A DNA stretch of 53,666 nt from Nemertoderma westbladi (GCA_032718475.1 JAUCBJ010003544.1:1-53666); one strand, 5' to 3'; shown: positions 31,832-43,175, numbered from the stretch's first letter. Numbers and translations: made by a program. The notes: generated from the letters alone by a model not told the origin.

Positions 31832-32139
31832 GGACAATTCGGTCCCGGACAATTCGGTCCCGGACAATTCGGTCCCGGACAATTCGGTCCCGGACAATTC
31901 GGTCCCGAACAATTCGGTCCGGACAATTCGGTCCTGGACAATTCGGTCCCGGACAATTCGGTCCCAAAACACTAAATAAATGGGACCAAATTGTCCGGGA
32001 CCGAATTGTCCGGTACCGAATTGCCCTAGCACCGAATTGTCCTAGGACCGAATTGTCCTAGGACCGAATTGTCCGGGACCGAATTGTCCTAGGACCGAAT
32101 TGTCCTAGGACGGAATTGTCCGGGACCGAATTGTCCGGT
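31832..32139. repeat. GGACAATTCGGTCCC array that reverses orientation
   Basis: About nine units of 14-15 bp run one way (31832-31965). After a 16-bp spacer about ten run as GGACCGAATTGTCC (31982-32139). Each unit itself has GGAC/GTCC ends, so hairpins can form at unit and array scale. Confidence 0.93.
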
Positions 32140-32639
32140 TCCCGATAGCAACTTTTTAGTGCTTTTTTGATATTGGTGAATGTTCTAGAACATTAGTAGA
32201 GATATATTTTAAGGTAGCTAGCTAAGTGTTATTTACTTGCTAGAATTTTTTGAAATTTTAAAAATACTGTATTTTTTTTATTTTTGTTATTGGTAAGTGT
32301 TCGAGAACATTAATATATATTATTTATTAAGGAGTAGCTAGTGTTTTTTTTACTAGCTAGCATTTCCTTGAAATTATAAAAACACTTGTGAAAACATTGA
32401 TATTTCAGAATTAGGTCTAAACTATTTTTGATTATATTAATTACCAAAAATATATATTATAACAATCCCTGAATGAGATCCAGCTATTATCTAGGATAAT
32501 AATTTAGGCTTGTTAACCAACCAACAACACATACAGTATACTTACGCAATATATAAAAAAAATCAGCTTTAAACATTTTAAATACACGAAGTGGGGCCTT
32601 CGCGCAGCACGTGACTTAATTATACTTAGTTATACATTT

Positions 32640-33500
32640 CGCCCTCTAGCGGCAGACTGGAGGACTCCAGACCGTTTACTGCCCACCAAAGACTCAGGCC
32701 GACTTCTACTACATATCTGCTACGTTTCAGCTTGAACGGATCATAAATAACGAGATGGGAGAAAGATTTCACTTTCAAACATTTCGCCCTCTAGCGGCAG
32801 ACTGAAGAACTGCACACGGATTAGCCTTCAATTCAATTCAATTCAATTCCTTCTTTCAAAGTCACAGCTAATGGTCTAGTACATATCTGCCAAATTTCAG
32901 CATAAATGGATTAAAAGCAAAGAAATGGGAGGACATTTAACGTTTAGACATGTGGTCCTCTAGCAGGAGACTATTGCTCTGATGGTGTCTGAAAGTCTCT
33001 CAAACGTCTCAACTTTAGCTCATATTGATACCTACAAATTTTCAACTTGGCAGCTTTAAATCCGACAAAGTTATTAGCATGTCAAAATCGTAACGACGAC
33101 AACGATTTCACTTTCAGACCTTTGGCCCTCTAGCGGCAGACTGGAGAACTGCAGATGGATTCGCCTCCTTTGAAAGTCACAGCTAATGGTCTAACACATA
33201 TCTGCCAAGTTTCAGCTTAAACGGATTAAAAGCAAAGAAATGGGAGGGCATTTAATGTTTAGACATGTGGCCCTCTAGCGGGAGACCATTGCACTGATGG
33301 TGTCTGAAAGTCTCTCAAAAATCTCAACTTTTGCTCATATTGATACCTACAAATTTTCAACTTGGCAGCTTTAAATCCGACAAAGTTATTAGCATGTCAA
33401 AATCGTAACGACGACGACGACGACAACGACGACGACAACTATTTGCATAAATTGACCCACCCCCTAACAGTGTCAATTCGCTAAGGCTCCGCCAACTTCG
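32640..33500. repeat. 315-bp tandem duplication with CCCTCTAGCGGCAG motifs
   Basis: A unit starting GTCACAGCTAATGGTCTA at 32861 repeats at 33176 with about 90% identity by eye. The block also contains five CCCTCTAGCGG-type motifs (32640, 32785, 32953, 33124, 33269), an (AATTC)n run at 32829-32849 and an (ACG)n run at 33408-33437. Confidence 0.9.
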
Positions 33501-33710
33501 TGGCTCGCCCCACATACTATTACTAGCTAGTAAATAATTCACAAGCTCCATAAAAACACCATAGCTACCATAAATAATAATGTAACAAAAAAAAGTAAAT
33601 TTTTTTTATTTTCAAAAAAATACTAGCTAGTAAAAAAAACACTAGCTACCATATAATAATATATATTAAGGTTCTAGAACATTCACCATTATATAGTACC
33701 AATTAAATTT

Positions 33711-33966
33711 GGTCCCGGACAATTCGGTCCCTGACAATTCGGTCCCGGACAATTTGACCCCCTAGTTCGGTCCCGGACAATTCGACCCCTTAATTTGCAA
33801 GTTTTGGGACCAAATTGTCCTAGTCAGTATCCGGACAATTCGGTCCCAAAACACAAAATGAATGGGACGGAATTGTCCGGGACCGAATTGTCCGGGACCG
33901 AATTGTCCGGACCGAATTGTCCGGGACCGAATTGTCCGGACCGAATTGTCCGGGACCGAATTGTCC
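33711..33966. repeat. Second GGACAATTCGGTCCC/GGACCGAATTGTCC array
   Basis: This is the same unit family as 31832-32139, again switching orientation around an AAAACACAAAATGAATGGGAC-like spacer (33846-33867). It is more diverged on its left half. Confidence 0.92.
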
Positions 33967-34244
33967 TGCTTCCCTTTTTGAATTGCATCTAAAAATTTCC
34001 ATCTAAATCATAAATCAACAAGCCAATATTTTGAAAACGCATTTCCAAATCATTATTTGAAGTTTGACAAACCCATTAAGCTACTTTGAAAAATACCCCG
34101 AAAATGCTTGTTACTTTGTGAATGGATGGGAAATTGTCTTTTTGAAGGAGCATTACATTTACATCTAGTGGGATGGTTTTCAATCAAATTTAAAATTTTC
34201 GACTTTCCACGCTCAATCTATTAAAAAACCGAAAACTTGAATAG

Positions 34245-35250
34245 TTAAAAAAGATTAATTAGTTCTGTGCGACGGACAAGATTTTGGTTCTCATCATCAG
34301 CAATTGGCTCATCACCAGCTTCAGGTTCTAGAATGCCTTCCAAATCGAAGTCTCTCATGGCTTCTTCAGAGTCATACGGTTTCAAAAACAGGTTGTGCAA
34401 CGCAACACAACAGCATATTACATTCTTGGAATGTTCCAGGGTGAACTCCATCTTACCCAACAGGCAATGGAATCGCTGCTTGAGAAGTCCTATAGCACAT
34501 TCAATGAGTCTTCTAGTTTTCTTGTGGCGGCGATAAACCTTTCCTCTTGCTCTGTATTTGCTACGGGTACTGGTACTATAAGATACTCTTTGTTGGCGTA
34601 TGCGGAGTCTCCCAGTAACACGCCATTCCTGAAAGGTGTCCAGCCAGTGCTCAACTTTTGTTTTAGTGCGTTGTTCCGAAATACACAAGCATCACCTACA
34701 GATCCATGTCACCTTGCTGGGACATAGTGGAACTCCATATTTGGGCCACAAACAAGCATACCATTGATGGAGTTGACATAGTTCGGTTCATCAACTGTCA
34801 GCCGCTTGATCTTAAAATGAGACCCGTCAATACAACCAATCACGCTTGGAAACCCGGCAAAATCGGAGAAAATCTGCAGGCCTCTTCACATTGTTAGGAA
34901 GGATGTTGTCGTTTACAAGCCGAAGCATGCGTGACACCATTGACTTATGGACACCATGGCTGTCAGAGATATCATGCATGCTCCCTCCAGATGCTAGGTA
35001 CCGAAGGGATAACCTGATTCGCTGCTCCGAGCACAAAGCATTATTTTTCTCAGACTGCTCTAGAAACAGCCCTATATGATTGATCAAAAGAGCCAAATTT
35101 TCATCTTTGAGTCTGAATCGCTGCCTATTCTCCTCCAGTATACGGTTGAAGTTTATTCATTTCCGATACTTTGGTCTCCTTGCAGCAGCACCTACCACTA
35201 CTCGTGCCTCAAATCCTCATCCGAATCCGAGTCGAACATTGCTACATACA
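34245..35250 (-). pseudogene. Harbinger transposase, copy 2
   Basis: A minus-strand HARBI1-like transposase has the same order as copy 1. It carries HTH GVHKSMVSRML, then CIDGSHFKIKRLTVDEPNYVN at about 34780-34840, a gap, and the C-terminal block RRHKKTRRLIECAIGLLKQRF and VALHNLFL (34380-34560). It ends near 34245. Frameshifts near 34690 and 34860 and missing residues after NNVKRPA split the frame. This copy lacks the LINE and so shows what the insertion site in copy 1 looked like. Confidence 0.85.
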
Positions 35251-35337
35251 ACACAGTATAATACACAGTACATTGTAGATACTATATGAGCAGTAGTGTT
35301 ACAATAATGTAAAAATATGTCTTCTAGAATGATAACT

Positions 35338-36023
35338 AGGGGCCGTCCAAGTATGATGTCTGCACTTTTCCCCAAAATTTTGACCCCCTCCCTCCCCTAA
35401 ATCAGATGTCATCAGATAGACGTTGACCCCCCCCCCCCCCCCCCCCCCTAAATCAGATTAAAAAAAAATTTGTAATAAACTATTATCAGCAGGATAAAGG
35501 TATTATATTGCATTGGAGGGGGGTGCACGGGGGCTGGCTGTAGTTGCATAGCTTATCTATATAGGAAGGTATAGAGTTGTAGTAGGATAGCCTATCGTTT
35601 ACATACTTCTACCTGATGCGACAGCAGTTTATGAATGATAATAAACAAACAAGCTAATAATAGGCCTAAATGAACCAGTACTGCAGTCTTTAATAATCAT
35701 TAGCTTAGGATTAATGTTTCATTTTCAGGCGAACCCCAGTACCTCAGTACCCCAGTAGCACGCGCCCTAATCACTGAAAGATGGTGACTGGTAACTACTG
35801 AAACAGAAGGTCGTGCTAAGGGCCTTCGGGGGCTTCGAACAATTAAAATAGGCAAGTTATTTACTCTTCTGCTATATCTCTTCTAGCGCCTATAAATGAA
35901 CATGCTGACGTCAGATTTTGGCTGACCCCCTCCCCTCCCCTCATCAGCACGTCATCAGATTTTCCCAACCCCCCCCCCCCCCCCCCCCCCTAAAGTGCTG
36001 ACGTCATACTTGGACGGCCCCCT
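35338..36023. mobile_element. TIR element AGGGGCCGTCCAAGTATGA
   Basis: AGGGGCCGTCCAAGTATGATGTC at 35338 is inverted at 36000-36023 (GACGTCATACTTGGACGGCCCCCT). Both arms also share long C-runs (35428-35448, 35970-35990) next to GTCATCAGAT motifs. The 500-bp interior encodes nothing recognisable. It is a MITE-like DNA element. Confidence 0.8.
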
Positions 36024-36256
36024 ATTAGTTTGTTCGCTATTTTTTAAATTATTATTTAAATTATTGTAACATGATAGTGTTCTACTGCTCATGTAGTATC
36101 TATGTATAATCGCACATTCTGTAGACAACAATACGCCAAACAATACTATGAAATTCTTTATAAAAATCATACATACCAGCCTTCAGTGTACAAGACTTAA
36201 TGGCCTTTACTAATGTACGCCTTGTATTGTGTCAGACATAAACTTTAACTGAAACT

Positions 36257-36352
36257 ATATTTACCGTACAGTATACTGGTAGTGTCAGATATTTACCGTA
36301 CAGTATACTGGTAGTGTCAGATATTTACCGTACAGTATACTGGTAGTGTCAG
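36257..36352. repeat. Three exact 32-bp tandem units
   Basis: The unit ATATTTACCGTACAGTATAC plus 12 bp is repeated three times without change, so the expansion is recent. Confidence 0.92.
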
Positions 36353-36547
36353 ATATCAACTTGAACTGAAACTAAATTTACCTTACAGTACTGTATAGCC
36401 TAGTGTAAGATATCAACTAAGCATATAACCGACTGGTACAAACCTTATCAGTCTCAACGCGACTGATAAGAATTGGATGTTTTTTACCAGTAAAGTTCCA
36501 CCAGTTCCATAAACTGGTAGTCTTCATTCTCGCGGGAATTCCTGAAG

Positions 36548-36720
36548 ACCAGTTGTGGTAACCAAAAATAATAATAATTATAAATAAGCGAATATTGCGG
36601 CCACAGGCCTTTAAGCAACGCTAATGGGAAAAATGAACATTTGAAATAACACCTTAAAGGCCTGGGCCCGCAATATTCGCTTATTTATAATTATTATTAT
36701 TTTTGGTTACCACAACTGGT
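36548..36720. mobile_element. Palindromic MITE in Harbinger subterminal DNA
   Basis: ACCAGTTGTGGTAACC at 36548 is inverted as GGTTACCACAACTGGT ending at 36720. The arms are about 65 bp, including an (AAT)n stretch and GCGAATATTGCGG, with a 45-bp loop. It encodes nothing. Confidence 0.88.
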
Positions 36721-36961
36721 ATTCAGGAATATCCGCGATAATTGTGATAGTAACGGTAACCAGGGCCAACCAGTTAATTAAAAGAACTGGTAGTCTTTGT
36801 GCAACAGTCACTGATAATACCAGCGAATTTACTGGTAAAATCGCTGGTTTACCAGTGGTGGATGGATACCAGTGATTGCTTGTGACTTTATTGCAACAAG
36901 TTTAGCTGGTAACTGGTGGAACTCGTAGCTGGTAACCAGTGCTTGGTGCAACAGTCCCAGG

Positions 36962-38416
36962 GAATATGAAATCTCGTGATATCAGCAGCCAATGAACAGG
37001 GCGTATCCACTAAGACCACCATTGGTGCGATTATCAACTCACAGTTTACCGTTCAGCTGACATCAGTTACAGTAGGCCCATCCCTGATCAGACAGAGCGG
37101 CAGTTGGCAATTTAACACATTGTGGGTGAAACGTTTTGTGCCTCTAGCTCAAGTGCATGCAGCAATGCTGCAGCAGCGGCTACAGGTCTAGCATCTTAGC
37201 CAGTTACAGTGCAGTCACCTACCGGTGTATATATTATGCAGCAAAGAGAACAGCAACTAAGTTTATTTAGCCAGACCCCAACAGCTATTTGCAGCCTAAG
37301 CTAGCGATTTAAGAAACAAGCCCTAACAAAAAGTCAACGGTCGGGAGCTGAGCCAACCATTACCGTCACATACAGTTCAAATTGCCAATGCTGTTCATCA
37401 TTTTGACAATAATACCCAGCGTCGGTAGCTAATTATTATTTAATCACTCTGTAGTTTTGTTACGATGATGGTCAAAAGTTTAGTTGTGGAATTTCTTAGT
37501 ACAGTCCTAATCGGAGGGATAGGAGGCGCCTCAATTTTTATGTTTTGACGACCCACGAATGGGTATGAACATATCGCTGGAAGCAGTTTGTTTTGGTTGA
37601 TGAAATTTAATTTAGACTTCATCCTCCACTCCTGTGTATGGTGCATACTTGTGGCAGTGGCGACAACGTATACGTGCAGGTCAGGGGTGACGACGGTGGT
37701 ACACAATTTCACAAAACTTTCATACCATATCTGGACCTGGTTGGTATATGCTTAGGTAGGTCAAAAAAATTTTTGTAGATAGAATAGAATAATAGCAGTT
37801 CAGCTTGCGGGACACAGACCCTTTGAAACAACAGGGGATTTTTTCCTTTCGTATATGCATTTTCACAGTATTAATCTAATCATTTTACAAATATAATTTA
37901 TTCATTGTCTGACGGCCAGTAAAGACTTTACTGCCAGTAACGGCTTTACTGAACTGTTAGTTATGAATGAATGACTGATACTCTATTTCATCAATTTGTC
38001 TGGAAATAAAAATTATATTTATCTTCAGTACAGTTTCTGCTGCACTTTAGCAAGATGCATAATATTTTATATTTTAATAAATTTAAATTAGGAGAATGTA
38101 AATAGTAATCCTGCTTATGTACCAATTCATTGATGCTTCCATAAAACCATTCCTCACCAAATTTTTTCAGAGAACGATTTCTGATTTGTGAGTCAATTCT
38201 GCAAACTTAAAATTATTTCTATATTAAAATATATATGTAATGCTCGAATGAATACCAGATAAATGTTAAAATGTTCTACAACCGCATATATCTATATATG
38301 AAAAGCAAAGTATAGTTACGAAATAGAATTCCTCTACAACTGTAATACTGACATACAAGAACTCCGCATGAATCGCGATAACTGCAGCTTTATCAACCAT
38401 TCTACTTCATTTCCCC
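36962..38416. other. Region between Harbinger copy 2 and the adaptor gene
   Basis: The 71-codon plus frame at 36976 has no family I recognise. The rest is AT-rich with no supported gene. The 3' UTR of the minus-strand adaptor gene should lie in the last few hundred bases. Confidence 0.45.
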
Positions 38417-39782
38417 CTATTGGTTAGCACTGTTGCTTCTCTGTCTAGTGCGAGTTTTTTTCTGTTTAGAATCACTTTGATTTGTTTTATTTTTCCCTGT
38501 ATCTGAAGGGAAGATCATCTCGTATAACTCACAGAACCTTTCCTTGTCTATCTCGCCAATTATGAGCTGCTGGGAAATATTCTCAAGGTACTCATCCTTA
38601 TTCCAAGTGATTGAAGTAGGTACATCCAGATCTCCCATTGACTCTGATTGTATGTTTGAGATAACACTGTAAGTATCTTCATACTCATCATCTTCAGACT
38701 TCAAAAGGTAATCTTCTAAATTATCATAATCATCACCCTCGATGTCTCGAAATGAATCTTCTCTAAGGAGGGGGTTATATTCCCAATCAACTACTCCATT
38801 ATCTCTGGGCGTTCCACCAGAAGACCGATCAAGTAAAACTTCACTCAATTCTGAATAACCGGCTCTATGGGACAATTGTATCGGCGTCAAGTTGTCGCGA
38901 TTTTTTATACCAATTCCTTCATTAGATCCCGGGCAATCCAACAACATCATACAAAGTTTGGGAAGGCCAAATTCAGCTGCAAAGTGCAGCATTGTATAAG
39001 ATCTAACAAACTTGCCTCGTGGTGGGAGGTCGAATACAAACTGAGGTTTTTTCTTTGCGAATTCTCCACACATAATGTCGTCCAATTCATCTCTGTCTTT
39101 TGCTCCTGTGCAATCTTTGATAAACTCAAATGGATTTAAAGTTTTCCTTAACACTGTTGCAAAATAGTCATTACATGATTGTACGAGTATTCTGGATGAA
39201 CTGACCTTATCTTGAGTTAATACCTCAATGTTTACGGAACCTACTAAATCCGGTATACTGCATTCCAACATATTATTCAATTCGGGCATCGCTTTCGTAG
39301 TTTTATAAGTTTCTTTTAAAGTGAATTTTATTGTGTATTCCTTTTTGGCTTGTCGTTTTCCAAGGTGTAATATTATAACGATCATATCTCCTACAGTATA
39401 GATGTCTTTACTAGGAACTATTCTAATTTCCTTCAGATTTGCTTTGTTACTCGACTTGTACTTTATCTTGGTATTAAATACACCTGCTAATGTACCAGAA
39501 ACGCCGGCATTTCTTCTTTTTAATAGTTTTCTATTATATTTTTGCATAACATCAGGAAGTTTAGGAGCGGGTGGGTTGTAATATATATATTCGTCACATT
39601 CGTCACATGATACTCTGGTAAGGCTAACATCAGCAATTTCCGGAGCAGGTGGATTGTAATAAATATATTCGTCATATGGTACATCGTTAAGAAGGGTGTC
39701 TCTAGTCTCATATGATAGTGAATTCGTTTCCACTTCCAATGTTTGGAATTCTGATAGAGTACTATTTACTTCAACAACAAAC
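38417..39782 (-). CDS. BCAP/BANK/Dof-type adaptor, exon with DBB and ankyrin regions
   Basis: This is the last exon of a minus-strand gene. The acceptor CTATTTTCAG precedes 39782, and the exon joins in frame to the exon ending at 40499 (codon GA|G, then FVVEVN). Together they give 588 codons ending at TAG 38417-38419. Residues about 170-208 contain a duplicated EYIYYNPPAP motif. A DBB-like beta region follows (about 248-385, IVPSKDIYTVGDMIVIILHL...SIPDLVGSVNIEVL). Two ankyrin-like repeats are next (about 393-455, YTMLHFAAEFGLPKLCMMLL; DNLTPIQLSHRAGYSELSEVLL), then an acidic region and a basic tail. The order TIR-DBB-ankyrin is that of PIK3AP1/BCAP, BANK1 and Dof, cytosolic adaptors downstream of immune or growth-factor receptors. 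At 588 residues it is shorter than the vertebrate proteins. I see no YxxM p85-binding motif. YYNP offers a YxN-type Grb2 site (inference). Confidence 0.85.
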
Positions 39783-40498
39783 CTGAAAATAGAAATGATT
39801 GAGGTCAGAAACTATAATTGTCACAATATATTTAATTATTCGTTCAAACATATTTTTCCTAACGAGTAGTAGGCGTATTCATTTATGGTATCAACACCAT
39901 GTAGAGGTGTTCTAAGACGTTATTAGTGATTTCCATATAATAGATGCACAGGGTTAATGGTATATAAGTTCAGTAAAGTTATTGGTGAACGTGAACACGA
40001 AATCCAGGAGGTTCCAATGGTCTTACCTCATAGATGTTAACTATAAAGTAGAGATGATGTAAACTTTCTCCCAAGGTCGAATACTCCCTCCCCCTTTGTA
40101 AAACACTTTCCTTATACGACCTGCACAAGCCAGGTAATCATTACAGCTGGGTGGGCGGAAGCTGGTTCCAGATGTTCCATAGTTCTAAAGATTCCCCAGG
40201 TCCAAATGATTCACAGGACTAAAATATGTTATTCAGTGCCAAAAGATATATAGGCAATTCTATACGTGCAATGAGTTCCACAAAAAGTTATTTAAATTCC
40301 GCAAAGTCTGATCAATGTTGGAAAGAATATTTAAATAAATTTTAAAAAATATTTTAGGCTATATATAATAGTAAACCATGTGTTACTTAAACAAGCTCTA
40401 CCGCTCCAATTAATGATTAACTGTGATCATGGGCGACTTGCTACAATTTGTGGTCTTAATGAATATGGAGATGAGTAGATCCAATTATAAATACTTAC

Positions 40499-40899
40499 TC
40501 CTTCTTAAACTTGTCAGACATTCCTTCTTCAATACCGTTAATGATTATCCATTTGGCCCTACAGGCTACTGGTAGCAATGCAGCTGTAAGCGGTAACCGG
40601 CATTCCGTTACCAGTTCCCCACCATCTACTGTTGGCGTACTCTCAAACAACACAGCGATGCCCAGAGGTCCCCGTAAAATTTCTTGGGTGTACTCCTGTA
40701 GAAATTCCAACAATTCTGGTGTAACAACCCATATTATTAAATCAGCAACTTCTGTGGTTACCCACGCCACACTCGACCCCACATGAATTTCTTCGAGTGT
40801 CACAATTCTACCCGGATTGTCGACCAATCCTAAAATGTCTCCAGACCACTTCAGTCCGGAAAACCCAGTATATTTGATGATAATATATACCTTTGTCAT
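40499..40899 (-). CDS. BCAP/BANK/Dof-type adaptor, first coding exon (TIR-like)
   Basis: ATG at 40899 starts MTKVYIIIKYTG. The exon ends at 40499 before a consensus donor, GTAAGTAT. It encodes about 133 residues of alternating hydrophobic strands and helices (VYIIIKY; ADLIIWVVTPELLEFL; GIAVLFES; LLPVACRAKWIII), consistent with the N-terminal TIR-like domain of BCAP and BANK. The 716-bp intron to 39782 has no visible insertion. TIR-like domains of these adaptors bind other TIR proteins or lipids rather than act as enzymes, and I see no clear catalytic Glu. Promoter elements were not identified. Confidence 0.75.
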
Positions 40900-41627
40900 T
40901 TTATCGAAATACAAATTTATGCTTTTAAGAATATCATAATTATTATTATAAAAAAAGGTAACAGTTCTATCAACATATTAATATTATTATATTTCATAAA
41001 ACTAGAAATACCAGCAAGCTGGCTTGTAACGATCCTGTGCTGTATGAGATTTACCATTCCATAATGTCCAAAGTAAAGTATGATCATGCTTATCCGATAT
41101 GCTTTATCCGCATTGATGTGTACATGCCATTGCCATTATGTAGTATGCCATCCCATCCCAGCCCTGCCTCGGGACCATACTGTTTTATCCTATGCTAGAG
41201 TGTTCTACAACATGCTACCCATGGAATGCTGTACTATTCATCCCATGAGATGCTCATGCATTTCGTAGTATGATGTGTTATGCATACTGTAGCATGCAGG
41301 TACAAAACAAGCAGTTACAATTTCATACCAAAAGCTCATGTTGGTACAACCATCATGTACCATTCTTATACCATGACATGGTGTCCCATGCTGTAAATTG
41401 CACTGATGTGCTGTACCACCCAGTGTTATACTGCATTATGCTATTTTGTTGTACTATGCATTATCACACAACACCACCCATTTATTATCGTTATGTGATA
41501 TGCGATATACCATGCCTTATCATGCATGAACTGCCGTGATCTGGCGCTGATCCCTCAGCATATTTCTAAACCCCAAACAGTCTCAACACTGGCATTGTAA
41601 TTCAACGTGAAGCAACGACCAATCCGT
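40900..41627. other. Upstream region, CATGC-rich
   Basis: No gene is seen. From 41050 to 41530 the sequence is dense in CATG, CCAT and TATGC words, unlike its surroundings. This looks like a decayed simple-sequence array. Confidence 0.45.
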
Positions 41628-41908
41628 GATGGGTGTTTGAAAAAGGTTGACTGGACACAGAAAACATGGACAATGGACAGTCCAATCAGAAACGTATTAA
41701 GCAAAGCAGTTTGTAGCGATTGGACTGTCCACCTTTTTCAAGTTGTCGATTTCTTAATTACATAATTGGGAACAAGATGTGTGTTTGAAAAAGGTGGACT
41801 GGATGGACACAGGCACATAAAACATAGATAATAGTCTGACTAATCAGAAACGTATTTATGCAATGCTATTTCGTAGTGATTGGACTGTCTACCCTTTTCA
41901 GGTTTCAA
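41628..41908. mobile_element. Two copies of a small inverted-repeat element (TGTTTGAAAAAGG)
   Basis: Two tandem copies (about 41628-41745 and 41780-41908) each run from GTGTTTGAAAAAGGT.GACTGG to the inverse GGACTGTCCACCTTTTTCA. Each is about 120 bp, a MITE-size hairpin. A third, rearranged copy lies at 42950-43086 on the other strand. Confidence 0.75.
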
Positions 41909-41924
41909 TTATCTATCTAGAAGC

Positions 41925-42060
41925 TGCATTAAGAATGCAATGCTGGGCTGTCGACTATATTGCGCCACCGCAACTCCCTATCACCCTTGACTTTTGCGAG
42001 ATTATCCCCAACTTCAAGGCTAGTGTCTTTTAAGAGGCGTCTCAAGAAAGTCATAGTCTT
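41925..42060 (-). mobile_element. 5'-truncated LINE 3' end
   Basis: The stretch AAGAATGC...CACCGCAACTCCCTATCACCC...GGCGTCTCAAGAAAGTCAT matches the 3' end of the LINE at 22705-22832 with about 80% identity by eye. It is thus a second, older, truncated insertion of that family. Confidence 0.85.
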
Positions 42061-42949
42061 CAATTTGTCTACTGTATACTGCTGTACTGTAATAAATAAT
42101 ATTCTGGAATATTATGTATATTTAAATGAGTAGCTACTACACACACAATAGTAAAATGACATCAAACTATTAATACTCATCAAACAAATAAATAGATAAT
42201 AATGTCTAAAAAAATTTGTGTAAGTATGAAATATAATAAATGGCCTGCAGGTTATGGTGGATGCAAATACCTGCAATTTTTGAACGCCGATATCTCAGCT
42301 ATTTCTCAACGAATCTAATATTTACTTAACGATCCTTAATCCTTAATAAAGCTAGATTTACAGCTTGCCATTGCTACGAACCACTAATAAATAACCACTA
42401 ACGAAGAATAACTGTGGTGCGAACGCAGTGCAATATCGACAAAATTATTTATTAAACAATTTATTTTAATACAGTAATTCTAATAATAATAAGCATGATT
42501 TTTAACATTAAAACTACATAGGGGGCCTATTGTACAATAAATATAATACTTTATTTATTTATTTACCTTTTCGCGCCTCAATCTGAATTTTTTACCCCTC
42601 TCGCTGCGCTCGGTCATTTAATAACAGATCTCGGGATGAACGGTAAATAAAGCATATTATATTTACCGCAGAGAACAATAGATAGTTATTCGAATTAACT
42701 TTATACCGTAATGTGTTAGAATATTAATGTTGCAATATTGATGCTAAGGCTCAGCTCACAGACTTTGTGGCTCGCCCCATATTATTGTACTTCTTGGACA
42801 ACTTCGGTTGGTAACAGTAAGATGAGATAATAATAACAATAATGAAAAAACCTTCTGAAAATTATTGAAAAATGTGGACAGAGCTGCTATAATGTGCAAA
42901 TCAATCGGATTGATAAATTCATTGCCTGTTGTTTCTCAACCCAGTCCAC
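42061..42949. other. AT-rich intergenic DNA
   Basis: No gene is seen. It contains inverted AATAAAT/ATTTATTTATT clusters and TCGCTGCGCTCGGTCATT at about 42600. Confidence 0.5.
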
Positions 42950-43086
42950 CTTTTTCAAATTTGAAAAAGGTAGAAAAAATAGCTGAAAAGATTGACATGC
43001 TGTGTCGCAAATCACCCGATTGGTCTATCCATTGTCCATCATGTTTTCTGTATCCAGTCTACCTTTTCCAAACACCCATCCGTGAC
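42950..43086 (-). mobile_element. Third copy of the TGTTTGGAAAAGG inverted-repeat element
   Basis: It runs from CCACCTTTTTCAAATTTG to CTACCTTTTCCAAACACCCATCC, complementary to the copies at 41628-41908. Confidence 0.7.
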
Positions 43087-43175
43087 TAGCAGTTTATTAT
43101 GAACTAACTCTAACTGCAAATATGAATGACAAACCGATAACATTATAAACCGCTATTCGTTATATACTGGTACCT

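Larger units (their letters stand above)
31832..33966. mobile_element. Foldback element with minisatellite arms
   Basis: Both ends carry arrays of GGACAATTCGGTCCC units in mixed orientation. Inside each array lies a related stretch of TTCTAGAAC and AGCTAG motifs in mirror order (GGTGAATGTTCTAGAAC at about 32174, its inverse at 33671-33687). This resembles the Drosophila FB architecture, where long inverted termini are made of short tandem repeats. The centre (32640-33500) holds a 315-bp duplicated unit. No transposase is seen inside. Confidence 0.65.
29980..36961 (-). mobile_element. PIF/Harbinger element, copy 2 (inverted)
   Basis: The right end CTTGGTGCAACAGTCCCAGGG (36942-36962) matches the left end of copy 1 in inverse, including CTGGT-rich subterminal DNA. 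It holds a Myb/SANT-like ORF on plus and a transposase pseudogene on minus, the usual two-gene Harbinger content. Later insertions include a foldback element (about 31832-33966), a TIR element (35338-36023) and a palindrome (36548-36720). Confidence 0.75.

Noticed and set aside
31715-32061. Pro/Gly-rich repeat ORFs (GPNCPGPNC, RTIRSRTIRS)
   Set aside because: They are translations of the 15-bp minisatellite in both strands; not coding.
36976-37191. 71-codon ORF as further pappalysin exon
   Set aside because: It has no cysteine pattern, no clear acceptor in phase, and no similarity to the upstream exons.
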